NCBI RefSeq assembly: GCF_022867805.1
Contig: NZ_JALIFO010000006.1
Location: 992,001 to 1,056,000, forward strand
DNA: 64,000 nt
Source: Cuneatibacter sp. NSJ-177
GTDB taxonomy: Bacteria > Bacillota > Clostridia > Lachnospirales > Lachnospiraceae
Direction of reading: 5' to 3'
Shown here: positions 43,203 to 52,392 of the stretch, one piece after another
Layout: every line of letters starts with the position of its first letter
Position numbering within the stretch: position 1 is the first letter of the stretch
Program-made: the position numbers and the translations under genes
The notes under the pieces: model-generated
Database searches by the model: none
What the model was told of the DNA's origin: nothing
The model's input: only the letters and a program-made list of their open reading frames with translations

Positions 43203-43316
43203 GTGAAACAATTCGCAAAAATCACACGGATTCATAACCCGGATTTTGGGTGCGAAGGCCGTCTGGCCGCAGACCGGGGGAAAGAAGAAAAATGGAGGAT
43301 CCACTATCATGGTTGA
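43203..43316 (+). CDS. 37-residue small ORF, translationally coupled to the next gene
   Basis: GTG 43203 follows a strong GGGAGGGGG (43189-43197) with 5-nt spacing. It reads MKQFAKITRIHNPDFGCEG and continues to a TGA at 43314-43316. The stop overlaps the ATG of the membrane-protein gene at 43309 in another frame. It could be a leader peptide or the remnant of a longer gene, since IHNPDFGCEGR looks like the start of a folded protein. The function is unknown. Confidence 0.5.
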   Translation: MKQFAKITRIHNPDFGCEGRLAADRGKEEKWRIHYHG

Positions 43317-44754
43317 TTGGGTGATCAATGGGATATTACTTCTTTGCTTTTATCCGATTCTTTTGATACTATATTTTTGTTTGAAGAAACAGGGAAAGTA
43401 CAAAGACGGAAAGGTGTTGGGCGTGGCGCTTTATCCGGCGGCCTGGGAGGCGGAGGGGGCGCAGGAAATCTGCCGGCGCTTTCTGCGTTCCTTGAGACGG
43501 ATTACCGGGGGGCTTGCGGTGATTCCTTTTGCCGGGCTTTTGCTTCCCTGGATTTCGCTCTTCTTAATGGTTTTGCTTTTTTGGACGGTGGCAGCTATTG
43601 TTCTGCCTTATTTCCCTTTTATCCGGGCGCATCACGAGCTGATCCGGTGGAGGCAGGAACAGGGCTGGGAGACAGCTTTTCCAAAGGCCGGCCAAGCGGT
43701 ATCCGGCGGAGAGGAGAAGACGGGGCCTGTTTGGTATCTGCTGTTGATTTGTCTCTTGGCTGGTCTGCTTCCTCTAATTTACACCGCATCCAAAGGGAAG
43801 ATAACCGGCGAGCTTGCGCCGGTTATCGTATATTGGGCCGGTAATTTGCTTTTGATTCTTGCTCTTTTCTTGGTTTCCTTAAAAAGTAAAGGAACACAGA
43901 GCATCACAAATTTGGCGGACGCAGCGGAAGCGATACGAAAGAGAGAGTGGTTTTCCTGCGCGTTTTTCTCCTCTCTTATGGCGGCGGCGGGGAACTGGTG
44001 TGTGTGGCTGGGGGCGGGAAATTTGACATGGCTGCTCGTAGCCGGTGGTTTCTTTTATCTTTTGATTGGACTGCGCGTCTTTTGGACGGTATTTCTCACG
44101 TGGAAAAAGCAGGAACGGATGAAACGGGATCAGGGGATCGATTCGATTTCCGCCCAGGAGGATTCTTGGATCGATGGGATGATCTACTGCAATCCTTCCG
44201 ACTCCAGATTTCTGGTCAATGATCCGGTCGGATTCGGGACCACCGTGAATATCGGAAAACGAAGCGGACGGATTCTCACCGGATTCAGTGTGGCTTTGAT
44301 CGCGCTGATGCCGTTGCTTGGGTATTGGCTGGTTGCGGAAGAATTTACGCCGATTCGCTGGGAAATCACACCGGAGGCGGTGATCCTCAGACACGTGTGG
44401 GAGGAGGATCAAATCCCGTTTCAGGATGTGCAGTCCGTAGAATGGCTGGATTCTCTTCCCAAAATCAGCCGACAGAAGGGAAGCAGCATCGGGGAGATGA
44501 GAAAGGGAAAATATCGGGTAGAAGGGATGGGTACCTGCTCTCTTTATCTGAATCGGAAAGATGAGAAATACTTGCTGATTCGAACCGGGGAGGAGACCTA
44601 TCTGGTGAACGGAGAGCAGGAAAGCGATACGGAAAGTTTATATCTAAATTTTGAAAAAATAGGAATATTTTCCAGGGGCACGTCCTATAATGAATTAGAT
44701 GCTTTTAAAAAGCGAAATATAGGAGGGATCGTATGGCGAGAGGGGTTCGGATGA
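43309..44754 (+). CDS. Multi-pass membrane protein with C-terminal PH-like domain
   Basis: This 481-residue protein starts at ATG 43309 with GGAGG 10 bases upstream. Hydrophobic segments lie near residues 3-23, 65-105 (two), 145-165, 175-195, 220-260 (two) and 320-340. A charged loop separates each pair. The last ~130 residues form a soluble beta-rich domain (WEITPEAVILRHVWEEDQIPFQDVQSVEWL) resembling bacterial PH-like domains of DUF-type membrane proteins. No enzyme motif is visible. Function unknown. The end overlaps the next gene by 22 bp. Confidence 0.75.
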   Translation: MVDWVINGILLLCFYPILLILYFCLKKQGKYKDGKVLGVALYPAAWEAEGAQEICRRFLRSLRRITGGLAVIPFAGLLLPWISLFLMVLLFWTVAAIVLPYFPFIRAHHELIRWRQEQGWETAFPKAGQAVSGGEEKTGPVWYLLLICLLAGLLPLIYTASKGKITGELAPVIVYWAGNLLLILALFLVSLKSKGTQSITNLADAAEAIRKREWFSCAFFSSLMAAAGNWCVWLGAGNLTWLLVAGGFFYLLIGLRVFWTVFLTWKKQERMKRDQGIDSISAQEDSWIDGMIYCNPSDSRFLVNDPVGFGTTVNIGKRSGRILTGFSVALIALMPLLGYWLVAEEFTPIRWEITPEAVILRHVWEEDQIPFQDVQSVEWLDSLPKISRQKGSSIGEMRKGKYRVEGMGTCSLYLNRKDEKYLLIRTGEETYLVNGEQESDTESLYLNFEKIGIFSRGTSYNELDAFKKRNIGGIVWREGFG

Positions 44755-44942
44755 CCTTTGAAGAAAAAATCCATGAGCTGGACGCCAAAATACGCGTTTC
44801 AGAGGATAAGTTGGAGGCTTTAAAGAGCGAACGGGAAGAACTGGCTGCGAAACGCCGGGAGGAAGAATTGGGACAGCTGTATAATCTGATGCAGGAAAAA
44901 AGCGTATCGGTTTCCGAGCTGAAAGCAATCCTGGAAAAATGA
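44733..44942 (+). CDS. Small coiled-coil protein
   Basis: This is a 69-residue protein; the ATG follows AGGAGGGATCGT. Residues 8-50 are a heptad-rich charged helix (KIHELDAKIRVSEDKLEALK). The end, SVSVSELKAILEK, is similar in layout to DUF4315-type proteins, where the final motif is a short helix; this likeness is weak. It overlaps the membrane protein gene by 22 bp and may function with it. Unknown function. Confidence 0.7.
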   Translation: MARGVRMTFEEKIHELDAKIRVSEDKLEALKSEREELAAKRREEELGQLYNLMQEKSVSVSELKAILEK

Positions 44943-45104
44943 ACGACGAAAAAGCGGTGACAATCAGCGGGATTTTCAATTATGCTGGAGGTTCCCGCTT
45001 TTTTGTTTCTTCGATCGGAAATTCCTCGAAGAAAAGGCAGAAAGGGAAAACGGCCGAATCCATGGAACATGGTTACCCGAAAAAGAATAGGAGAGGAACG
45101 GATC

Positions 45105-45761
45105 ATGAAAGTTGTACTGATACACGGGCAGAACCACAAAGGATCAACCTACCGGATCGGAAGAATGCTGGCGGAGAAAATTTCCGGGGAGATCACGGAG
45201 TTTTTTCTGCCCAGGGATTTTGGGGAGTTTTGCACAGGATGCACCGCCTGTTTTATGAAAGGGGAAACCTGCTGTCCTCATTATGAGAAACTGGAGCCGA
45301 TAAACCGGGCGATGAAGGCCTTTCTGGACCACTATGGATATCGCTGGATGGTGCACCGGCCGGAAAAGTCGATGTTTACCAAGCAGGCGGTCTGCATATC
45401 AACGGCAGCGGGCGGGGGGATGAAGTCAACCAACAAGGATATGGCGGACAGTCTTTTTTTCTGGGGGATTCCAAAGATTTACCGGTATGGGCTGGCGGTT
45501 TACGCGACATCCTACAGTCAGATCAAAGACAAAATAAAAAGAAAGATCGATTTGGAGACCACGGAGCTGGCCGATCGGATACGGAAGGACCATGGGCATG
45601 TCAGTCCAGGCATCAAGACAAGGGCCTGGTTTTTTATCCTTCATTTGGCACAGCGGAAAGGAGCCGTGGAGGCGGATCGGATTTACTGGAAAGAAAAGGG
45701 GTGGACGGGCAGAAAACGTCCCTGGAAAACGGAACATTCCTCACAGGGGAATGAGAACTGA
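45105..45761 (+). CDS. Flavodoxin-fold NAD(P)H-dependent oxidoreductase-like protein with apparent internal deletion
   Basis: This 218-residue protein starts at ATG 45105 behind GAGAGGAACG. The start VVLIHGQNHKGSTYRIG is the phosphate loop, and the Cys-rich CTGCTACFMKGETCCPHYE is typical of iron-sulfur-flavin-like members. Usually about 20-25 residues with the ADxxIxxSPVY flavin loop come next. Here residue 69 (INRAM) joins directly to KAFLDHYGYRW, so that strand is missing, in frame. The rest (TKQAVCISTAAGGGMKSTNKDMADSL) is normal. Flavin binding is probably lost or impaired. Confidence 0.75.
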   Translation: MKVVLIHGQNHKGSTYRIGRMLAEKISGEITEFFLPRDFGEFCTGCTACFMKGETCCPHYEKLEPINRAMKAFLDHYGYRWMVHRPEKSMFTKQAVCISTAAGGGMKSTNKDMADSLFFWGIPKIYRYGLAVYATSYSQIKDKIKRKIDLETTELADRIRKDHGHVSPGIKTRAWFFILHLAQRKGAVEADRIYWKEKGWTGRKRPWKTEHSSQGNEN

Positions 45762-45769
45762 AACAGGAG

Positions 45770-45795
45770 GAGCCGGCAGAAGATTCTGCCGGCTC
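45770..45795. terminator. Hairpin between convergent genes
   Basis: A perfect 11-bp stem GAGCCGGCAGA / TCTGCCGGCTC with AGAT loop. The T run is poor on both strands (TATTG on the plus), so termination may be inefficient. Confidence 0.6.
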
Positions 45796-45832
45796 TATTG
45801 AAAAAAGGTATGAAAAAAATGGGATGGCTGTT

Positions 45833-47014
45833 TTAGAAATCAACTTCCTTGCCGTAGTAGATGGCGGTAAATAATTGCTCCATCTGGGCGGGAGTGATTG
45901 CGCGGGGATTGGAGCCCGTGCAGGCGTCTCCGACGGCATTTTCTGCAATCGCGGCGATCTTTTCTTTGAATTCTTCTTCCTGGATGCCGAATTCTTTCAG
46001 GGTCTTCGGGATGCAGAGCTTCTGGTTGAATTCGTTGATCTTTGCCCGGAGAGCTTCCATCAGCTCCTCGTCCGTGTTTCCGGAAAGACCGGCGGCGCGG
46101 GCAATTTCTGCGTAGCGGGCCATTGCTTCCGGCGTTTTTGCATTATATTTAATGACGTAAGGGAGGTACATCGCATTGGCTAAACCGTGGGTGATATGGC
46201 CGGTGGAGAAGACGGCGCCGGTCTTGTGAGCCATGGAATGGACGATTCCCAAAAGTGCGTTGGAAAATGCCATGCCGGCCAGACACTGGGCGTAGTGCAT
46301 CTGCTCGCGGGCTTCTTTGTCCCCATCGTAGGAGGCGGGCAGATACTCAAATACCATCTGGATGGCCTTGATCGCCAGCGGATCCGTAAACGGAGTGTGG
46401 AGCGTAGAGACGTAAGCCTCGATCGCATGGGTCAGGGCGTCCATGCCGGTATAAGCCGTCAGGCTCTTCGGCATCGTCTCGGCCAGAACCGGATCCACAA
46501 TCGCCACGTCAGGGGTAATATTGAAATCGGCCAGAGGGTATTTGATTCCCTTGGCGTAGTCTGTGATGACGGAAAATGCCGTAACCTCGGTCGCCGTACC
46601 GGAAGTCGAAGGAATCGCGGCAAATTTTGCTTTCTGGCGAAGCTCCGGGAAGTTGAACGGAGTGATCAACTCCTCGAAGGTGGTATCCGGATATTCATAG
46701 AAAGCCCACATGGCCTTGGCAGCGTCGATGGGAGAACCGCCGCCCATGGCGACAATCCAATCCGGTCCAAATTTCCTCATCGCCTCCGCGCCCTTCATCA
46801 CGGTTTCCACCGAAGGGTCCGGCTCAACATTCTCAAAAAGCTGGACTTCCATTCCGGCCTCTTTCAGATAATCCACAACCTGATCCAGGAATCCAAAGCG
46901 CTTCATCGAACCGCCGCCGACAACCACGATGGCCTTCTTTCCTTTCAGCGTCTTCAGAGTTTCCAGACTTCCTTTTCCATAATAAATATCTCTCGGTAAT
47001 GTAAAACGTGCCAT
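45833..47014 (-). CDS. Iron-containing alcohol dehydrogenase
   Basis: This is a 393-residue protein with GGGAGG before the ATG on the minus strand. The NAD(P) region has MGGGSPIDAAKAMW and PSTSGTATEVTAFSVI. Metal ligands are the Asp/His set DFNITPDVAIVDP, TGMDALTHAIEAYVS and GIVHSMAHKTGAVFSTGHITHGLANA. The long final domain suggests a type III butanol/propanediol dehydrogenase. It would oxidise or produce short alcohols in fermentation. It has its own promoter (47056) and no operon partner. Confidence 0.93.
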   Translation of the reverse strand: MARFTLPRDIYYGKGSLETLKTLKGKKAIVVVGGGSMKRFGFLDQVVDYLKEAGMEVQLFENVEPDPSVETVMKGAEAMRKFGPDWIVAMGGGSPIDAAKAMWAFYEYPDTTFEELITPFNFPELRQKAKFAAIPSTSGTATEVTAFSVITDYAKGIKYPLADFNITPDVAIVDPVLAETMPKSLTAYTGMDALTHAIEAYVSTLHTPFTDPLAIKAIQMVFEYLPASYDGDKEAREQMHYAQCLAGMAFSNALLGIVHSMAHKTGAVFSTGHITHGLANAMYLPYVIKYNAKTPEAMARYAEIARAAGLSGNTDEELMEALRAKINEFNQKLCIPKTLKEFGIQEEEFKEKIAAIAENAVGDACTGSNPRAITPAQMEQLFTAIYYGKEVDF

Positions 47015-47055
47015 GATATGTGACCTCCCATTTGTATTTGATCTATCTGTAACGT

Positions 47056-47097
47056 AGTATAAACGAGGTTCTGGTCTTTGTCAATAGGAAATGTCAA
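47056..47097 (-). promoter_or_regulatory. Promoter of the alcohol dehydrogenase gene
   Basis: On the minus strand TTGACA (complement of 47079-47084), 17 bp, TATACT (complement of 47056-47061). A second TTGACA (complement of 47092-47097) lies 13 bp upstream in the same orientation, as TATTGACA direct repeats. Confidence 0.75.
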
Positions 47098-47206
47098 TAA
47101 AATAACAATCAAGTTTAAAATTTAACAAAATGTTCACAAATTCTATTTTTTCCCTTTCAAGATCCGGGAAACCCCTGTAGAAATTCGCATGGTTTCTGTA
47201 AAAGGA

Positions 47207-47235
47207 TTCCTTTTTCCGGAGGAATATGGTAGAAT
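47207..47235 (+). promoter_or_regulatory. Promoter candidate for the J-like/TPR and Hsp70 genes
   Basis: TTCCTT (47207-47212), 17 bp, TAGAAT (47230-47235). The -10 is good and the -35 is poor. The 357-bp stretch between the alcohol dehydrogenase gene and the TPR gene (47015-47371) holds no other gene I can see, only AT-rich DNA and this signal. Confidence 0.4.
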
Positions 47236-47371
47236 AATTCGAGTGGCCGAGAGAGCGGCGCCGGGAAGCTGGGGCGAGAGAGAACCCGGTGGAAAGGTAG
47301 AATGCTGCGGCAGGAGGTCAATAGCAGGATGGTTGGGATAAGGATATCCATCGATCAGAAATAGGAGCGGT

Positions 47372-50300
47372 ATGGACGAAAAGTTAGCATTTGCGGTATT
47401 GGAAATCAGCGAGACCAAGGACGAGAATGAGATTAAGACGGCTTACCGGAAAAAGCTGGTACAGACCAACCCGGAGGATGATCCCAAAGGCTTTTTACGG
47501 CTGCGGGAAGCCTATGAGGCTGCCTGCGCATACGCCAGAAAAGAGGAACTGGTCTTCACAAAGGAGGATACGCCGGTCAATCGGTGGATGGAGCGTGTAG
47601 AAGAGATATACGGAAATCTTCCGGAACGGCTGAATTTGGATAATTGGAAAGAGCTGGTGCACGATGAGGTGTGTCTGGGACTGGATACGGTGGAAGATGC
47701 GAAACAGGCGCTGTTTTCTTTCCTGGCCGACCATTTTCGGCTGACGCCGGATATCTGGCGACTGCTCGACGATGCGTTCTTGATCCGGGAAGAGCAGGCG
47801 GAATATAAGGAAAAGCTGCCGGCCGAGTTTGTGGATTTCATGGTTTATCAGTGCGACAGGGAGGATTCTTTCCCCTATGAATATCTGGATGGGGCGAGGG
47901 ATGCCGATTATGATACCTTTATCAGCCAGTTATTTGAATTGATCCACCGTCTGGATGACAGGGACACCGAGGGGGCGGAAGAAATTTTTCGGAATCTGGA
48001 AGCACTTTCGATCTCACACCCCTGGGCGAAGCTGGAAAAGGCACGCTATGATTATCTGAAAGGGAAAAATGAGGAGGCCGCCGAAGAGGCGGAAGCGCTT
48101 CTGGCCGCCTATGATGAAATCCGAATCCTCGTGATCGGCTGCGATATTCTTTGGGAGAGCGGAAAGAGGGAGCGGGGGGCGGAACTTTGCCGGAAGATCC
48201 TGGAACGGATTCCGGATCACTACAATGCGAACCGCAGGCTGGCCCGCTGGCATCTGGAGCAGAAGGAATTTGAGAAGGCGAGAGAATACTGCATCGCCGC
48301 CCTTCGCATCTCCGACAGCGAGGAAGCCCTGACCGAGGATTTGAGGGAGATCAACCGCGGTCTGATGGGCGGATTAAAAGAGAAATGTATCGACAGCCCG
48401 GATATCAAGCCTCACCTGGAGCTGGGCTGGTGCTACCTGCAAAATGAGATGCCGGAGGAGGGAGCCTTACTTTTAGAGCCATTGACTCCCGAACCGGAAA
48501 ATGAAGCGGAGTACCACAGTCTTTTAGGACGGCTTTATTATACGATGAAACGCTTTGCCGATGCGGCGGAGCAGGGAAATCTATGGCGTTTGGCCATTGA
48601 GCAGGAAAATCCGGAGGATGAGAAAGAGCGGGAAGAAATACCTGCCCGGCTGGCCTCCGCCTGGGAGCTGACGGCAAAGGCCCATCACCGTCTGGGAACT
48701 TCCGATCCCGACTATCTGGAAAAAGCTCTGGCGGAAATCCAAAAGTCCGTGGAATATCAGCCGAGAGAACTGGAATATTCCATGGAAGAAGCCACGATCC
48801 GGATGGAGCAGAAGGAATACCAGAAAGCAGTGGATGTCTGTGACCGGATGCTGACGGTGGACGAAGGATACTTTTGGGCGTATATTGTCCGCCAGGAGGC
48901 TTATTACCACCTGGGAAGAGGGCAGGAAGTCATTGATGACTTCTACCAGGCCAAGCGGATCTTTGCCAGGTATCCCCGCATGTATGAATGGTCGGTCAAA
49001 GCGTTTTTGGAGCACGACCAGCTGGATGATGCGGAAGATATCTTTAAGCAGGCGGAAGAGGCGGAGGTGGACAGCCTGGAGCTGCAGCTTTCCCGCGCGG
49101 TTTTAAAAAGACGTCAGGCGGAGCGGAGCGGGGACTATCAGGAAGCCTACGACTACTGCCGCGAAGTACGGAATAAAGTGAAGGAAGCCAAGGCGGAGAA
49201 GGAAAAACTGGCGGAGATCGACGGAGAGCTGGCCAAGTGCTGCCGCCGTTTGGAGCGGTATGAAGAAGGGCTTGAGGCCATCGAGGAAGCCATCCGGATT
49301 GAACCGGACAGCCGTCATTTCTGGGTGAAAGCCCATATACTGGCGGAGCAGGGGAAGACGGAGGAGGCTTTAAAGCTTCTGCTTTTGTGTGAAAAAGACT
49401 ATGGCTCCACAGCAAATATCTGCTGGCCCATCGCCCGCTGCTATGAGCGGCTGGGAAAAAAAGAGAACGCCATTGAATACTTTAAGAAGGTGCTGGAGGA
49501 TGAGCCGGACAATTCAGAGGCAAACGGAGAAATTGCAGGGCTGTACCGGCAGCTTTTGCAGTCTACGGAGGATCTGAAATATTATGACGAGGGCCTGCCC
49601 TATGCGGACCGGCAGCTGGAGATGGACCAATCGGTTTACTACTACATAGAACGCGGCCTGCTCCACATGGCCGCCTGCCGCTGGGATCCGGCAGAGGCTG
49701 ATTTTTTGGAAGCGGCGAGGCTGGACCCCGACAGTACCCATGCGTATAATAATCTGGGATGCGTATACAAATATACCCGCCGGTTTGAGAAGGCGCTGGA
49801 GGCTTTCCGCGAGGCGATCCGGGCTTCGGAAAAAGAGTCGAACCCCAAAGCATACGGGAATCTGGCGGACTGCTATGAGCGGATGGGCGAGTATGAAAAA
49901 GCCCTGGAGAGCTACCGGGAATATCAGAAAATGTTCCCCGACCGGAATGATGTTTACTGGGATTTCAAGGAAGTCTATGAGTATATGGGACGCTTTGAGG
50001 ATGCGTACCGCGCTCTGGAGGAAGGGTTTGGGAAGAATCCTTCGGAGAGCGTGCGGCTGGATCAGGCGGACCTGCTGGTGGAGATGGGGGACTTGCGCCA
50101 GGCGATCCGGATCTGCGAAAACGTGGCTGCCTCCGGAAAGCTTACCGGGAACGCTTACCGGGATTTGGGCATGATTTATTTTTACGAGAAGGATAAGCCG
50201 CGCAAGGCCTTAAAGTTTTTTGAGAAAGCGCTGCTGAATGCGGGAAATAACGTTAACCTTTACAATAATACTTGCCTCCGGCTGATGAAAGTTCACCGTG

Positions 50301-50683
50301 AACTGGGAAATCCAAAGGAAGTAAAACGGTATTTTGATCTGGTGATGGAGTCCTGGAAGAAGGAGTACGGCAGCGTCGAGCTATTTGTACAGTCGCTTTA
50401 CCACGAACCTTCCCGGCTGTACGATGTGGCGGTCTGCTACATTTTGATCGGGGATCTTGAGACGGCAGAGCAGTACCTAAAGCGGATTCAAAAAGCTCCG
50501 ATGTGCCGGAAGTGCACCTGCAAAGAGTGTTCCGACGCGGTGGAGCTGGAGGGGATTCTGGCGGCAGAGCGCGGGGATTTCGTGCATGCGGCGGAATGCC
50601 TGGAACGTGTAGTGGCGATGATGCCGAACGATAGAGAAAGTCTTTACCGTTTGCGGAAGATTCGGAAGAAATTAGGGAAATAG
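47372..50683 (+). CDS. Large J-domain-like / TPR-repeat protein
   Basis: This is an 1103-residue protein. Residues 1-50 resemble the J domain (LAFAVLEISETKDENEIKTAYRKKL, then FLRLREAYEAA), but the HPD tripeptide is replaced by NPE in QTNPEDDP. Most of the rest is a long array of 34-residue TPR-like helical pairs, best near residues 590-960 (for example AYNNLGCVYKYTRRFEKALEAFREA). A CxxC-x-CxxC knuckle (CRKCTCKEC) near residue 1046 probably holds zinc. It is cytosolic and lies 13 bp before an Hsp70 gene, so it is likely its co-chaperone or client adaptor. Loss of HPD means ATPase stimulation, if any, is not classical. Confidence 0.85.
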   Translation: MDEKLAFAVLEISETKDENEIKTAYRKKLVQTNPEDDPKGFLRLREAYEAACAYARKEELVFTKEDTPVNRWMERVEEIYGNLPERLNLDNWKELVHDEVCLGLDTVEDAKQALFSFLADHFRLTPDIWRLLDDAFLIREEQAEYKEKLPAEFVDFMVYQCDREDSFPYEYLDGARDADYDTFISQLFELIHRLDDRDTEGAEEIFRNLEALSISHPWAKLEKARYDYLKGKNEEAAEEAEALLAAYDEIRILVIGCDILWESGKRERGAELCRKILERIPDHYNANRRLARWHLEQKEFEKAREYCIAALRISDSEEALTEDLREINRGLMGGLKEKCIDSPDIKPHLELGWCYLQNEMPEEGALLLEPLTPEPENEAEYHSLLGRLYYTMKRFADAAEQGNLWRLAIEQENPEDEKEREEIPARLASAWELTAKAHHRLGTSDPDYLEKALAEIQKSVEYQPRELEYSMEEATIRMEQKEYQKAVDVCDRMLTVDEGYFWAYIVRQEAYYHLGRGQEVIDDFYQAKRIFARYPRMYEWSVKAFLEHDQLDDAEDIFKQAEEAEVDSLELQLSRAVLKRRQAERSGDYQEAYDYCREVRNKVKEAKAEKEKLAEIDGELAKCCRRLERYEEGLEAIEEAIRIEPDSRHFWVKAHILAEQGKTEEALKLLLLCEKDYGSTANICWPIARCYERLGKKENAIEYFKKVLEDEPDNSEANGEIAGLYRQLLQSTEDLKYYDEGLPYADRQLEMDQSVYYYIERGLLHMAACRWDPAEADFLEAARLDPDSTHAYNNLGCVYKYTRRFEKALEAFREAIRASEKESNPKAYGNLADCYERMGEYEKALESYREYQKMFPDRNDVYWDFKEVYEYMGRFEDAYRALEEGFGKNPSESVRLDQADLLVEMGDLRQAIRICENVAASGKLTGNAYRDLGMIYFYEKDKPRKALKFFEKALLNAGNNVNLYNNTCLRLMKVHRELGNPKEVKRYFDLVMESWKKEYGSVELFVQSLYHEPSRLYDVAVCYILIGDLETAEQYLKRIQKAPMCRKCTCKECSDAVELEGILAAERGDFVHAAECLERVVAMMPNDRESLYRLRKIRKKLGK

Positions 50684-50696
50684 AGGATGAGACTGC

Positions 50697-52379
50697 GTGA
50701 TTATAGGAATTGATTTAGGAACAACCAACAGCCTGGCGGCGTATTTCAGCGAGGACGGTCCGAAAATTATCCCGAACCGTCTGGGAAAGCACCTGACGCC
50801 GTCCGTGGTCAGCGTCGGGGAGGACGGAGAGATCTATGTCGGTGAGACGGCGAAAGAGCGGAGAAACCTGCATCCCGACGATACGGCCCAGGTGTTTAAA
50901 CGAAGTATGGGAAGCGCCAAAAAGTTTAATCTGAATGGAAAAGAGTTCACGGCGGAGGAATTGTCCTCCCTGGTGCTCCGTTCCCTGAAGGAGGATGCCG
51001 AAGCCTTTTTGGGGGAGACGGTGGAAGAGGCAGTGATCAGCGTACCAGCCTATTTCGACGATAAGCGCCGGAAAGCGACCAAGCGCGCCGGTGAACTGGC
51101 AGGACTTACAGTAGAGCGGATCATCAGCGAACCGACGGCCGCGGCCATCGCGTACGGGCTTTACGAGAAAAAGAAGAATACCCGTTTCTTGGTGTTCGAC
51201 CTGGGCGGGGGAACCTTTGACGTGTCGATCCTGGAACTTTTTGAAAACATTCTGGAGGTTCGGGCCGTGGCCGGGGACAATTATCTGGGCGGTGAGGATT
51301 TCACGGAGGTGCTGGAAAAGTATTTCTGCGATCAGAAGGGCATTGACCGGGAAGACCTGGATGAAAAGACATTGGTGCAGCTGCACCGGCAGGCCGAACT
51401 TTGCAAACTGGAATTTTCCGAGGCCAGCTCCGCCGTGATCCGATGCACCATTGACGGGGAAGAGAGGGAGCTTACGGTCACCCAGAAGGATTATGAGAGC
51501 CTGTGCGAGCCTCTGCTGGAGAAAATCCGCAAACCGGTTCAGAGGAGTCTGGCTGACGCCCATATTAAGCTTGCGGATATCGACGAGGTGGTTTTGGTCG
51601 GCGGCGGGACCAAATTTCCGATTGTCCGCAGCTTCATCGTCAAGCTGTTTCGGAAGTTCCCGGACACCAGCATCAACCCGGACGAAGCCGTGGCACTGGG
51701 CGCCGCGGTGCAGGGCGCGATGAAGGAGCGGAACCAGGCGGTGAAGGAAGTGATCCTGACGGATGTCTGTTCCTTTACCCTGGGGACCGAGATCACGGTC
51801 AATAATGGAAATGGCCGGTATGAATCCGGGCATTTCTGTCCGATTATCGAGAGGAACACAGTCATTCCCGCCAGCCGCACGGAACGGTTTTATACGGTTC
51901 ATGATGACCAGACCAAAGTTTCGGTCAATATCCTGCAAGGGGAGAGCCGCTTTGCCGCCAACAATCTGCTGCTGGGAGAGCTGGAGGTCCGCGTCCCCAA
52001 AAACAAGGCGGGCGCTGAGGCTGTGGATGTGACCTATACCTACGACATCAATTCTATCCTGGAGGTAGAGGTAAAAGTGCTGTCCACCGGCGAGGTAAAA
52101 AAGCAGATCATCAAGAGCCAGGACAATGAGATGACCGAGGAAGAGATTGAGCAGCGGATGGAGGAGCTTTCCTATCTGAAAATCCACCCGCGGGATCAGG
52201 AAGAAAACAAACTTTTGCTGTTTCGCTGCGAGCGCCTGTACGAGGAGAGCACCGGGGAGGAACGCCAGCGGATGGAGTATGAGATCCGGCGTTTTGAGTC
52301 GGCCTTGAATACCCAGGACCGGGGGCGGATCGAAGAAGCGAGAAGTGAGCTGAAAGAGTTTTTGAAAGACATGGACTGA
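50697..52379 (+). CDS. Hsp70-family chaperone, HscC-like
   Basis: This 560-residue protein starts at GTG 50697, 13 bp after the TPR gene. The actin-type ATPase motifs are IGIDLGTTNSLAAYF (residues 3-17), FDLGGGTFDVSI and VGGGTKFPIVR. A short substrate domain (SFTLGTEI..., residues ~355-480) and a truncated lid end the protein, as in HscC rather than DnaK. No grpE or dnaJ is nearby. It probably works with the upstream degenerate-J protein on a specialised set of clients. The next gene (eda) begins 13 bp after its stop. Confidence 0.9.
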   Translation: MIIGIDLGTTNSLAAYFSEDGPKIIPNRLGKHLTPSVVSVGEDGEIYVGETAKERRNLHPDDTAQVFKRSMGSAKKFNLNGKEFTAEELSSLVLRSLKEDAEAFLGETVEEAVISVPAYFDDKRRKATKRAGELAGLTVERIISEPTAAAIAYGLYEKKKNTRFLVFDLGGGTFDVSILELFENILEVRAVAGDNYLGGEDFTEVLEKYFCDQKGIDREDLDEKTLVQLHRQAELCKLEFSEASSAVIRCTIDGEERELTVTQKDYESLCEPLLEKIRKPVQRSLADAHIKLADIDEVVLVGGGTKFPIVRSFIVKLFRKFPDTSINPDEAVALGAAVQGAMKERNQAVKEVILTDVCSFTLGTEITVNNGNGRYESGHFCPIIERNTVIPASRTERFYTVHDDQTKVSVNILQGESRFAANNLLLGELEVRVPKNKAGAEAVDVTYTYDINSILEVEVKVLSTGEVKKQIIKSQDNEMTEEEIEQRMEELSYLKIHPRDQEENKLLLFRCERLYEESTGEERQRMEYEIRRFESALNTQDRGRIEEARSELKEFLKDMD

Positions 52380-52392
52380 CGGAGGGAGTGAT

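Noticed and set aside
47098-47145. Rex operator upstream of the alcohol dehydrogenase
   Set aside because: The half sites are in direct order, not the inverted repeat needed, so no operator was called.
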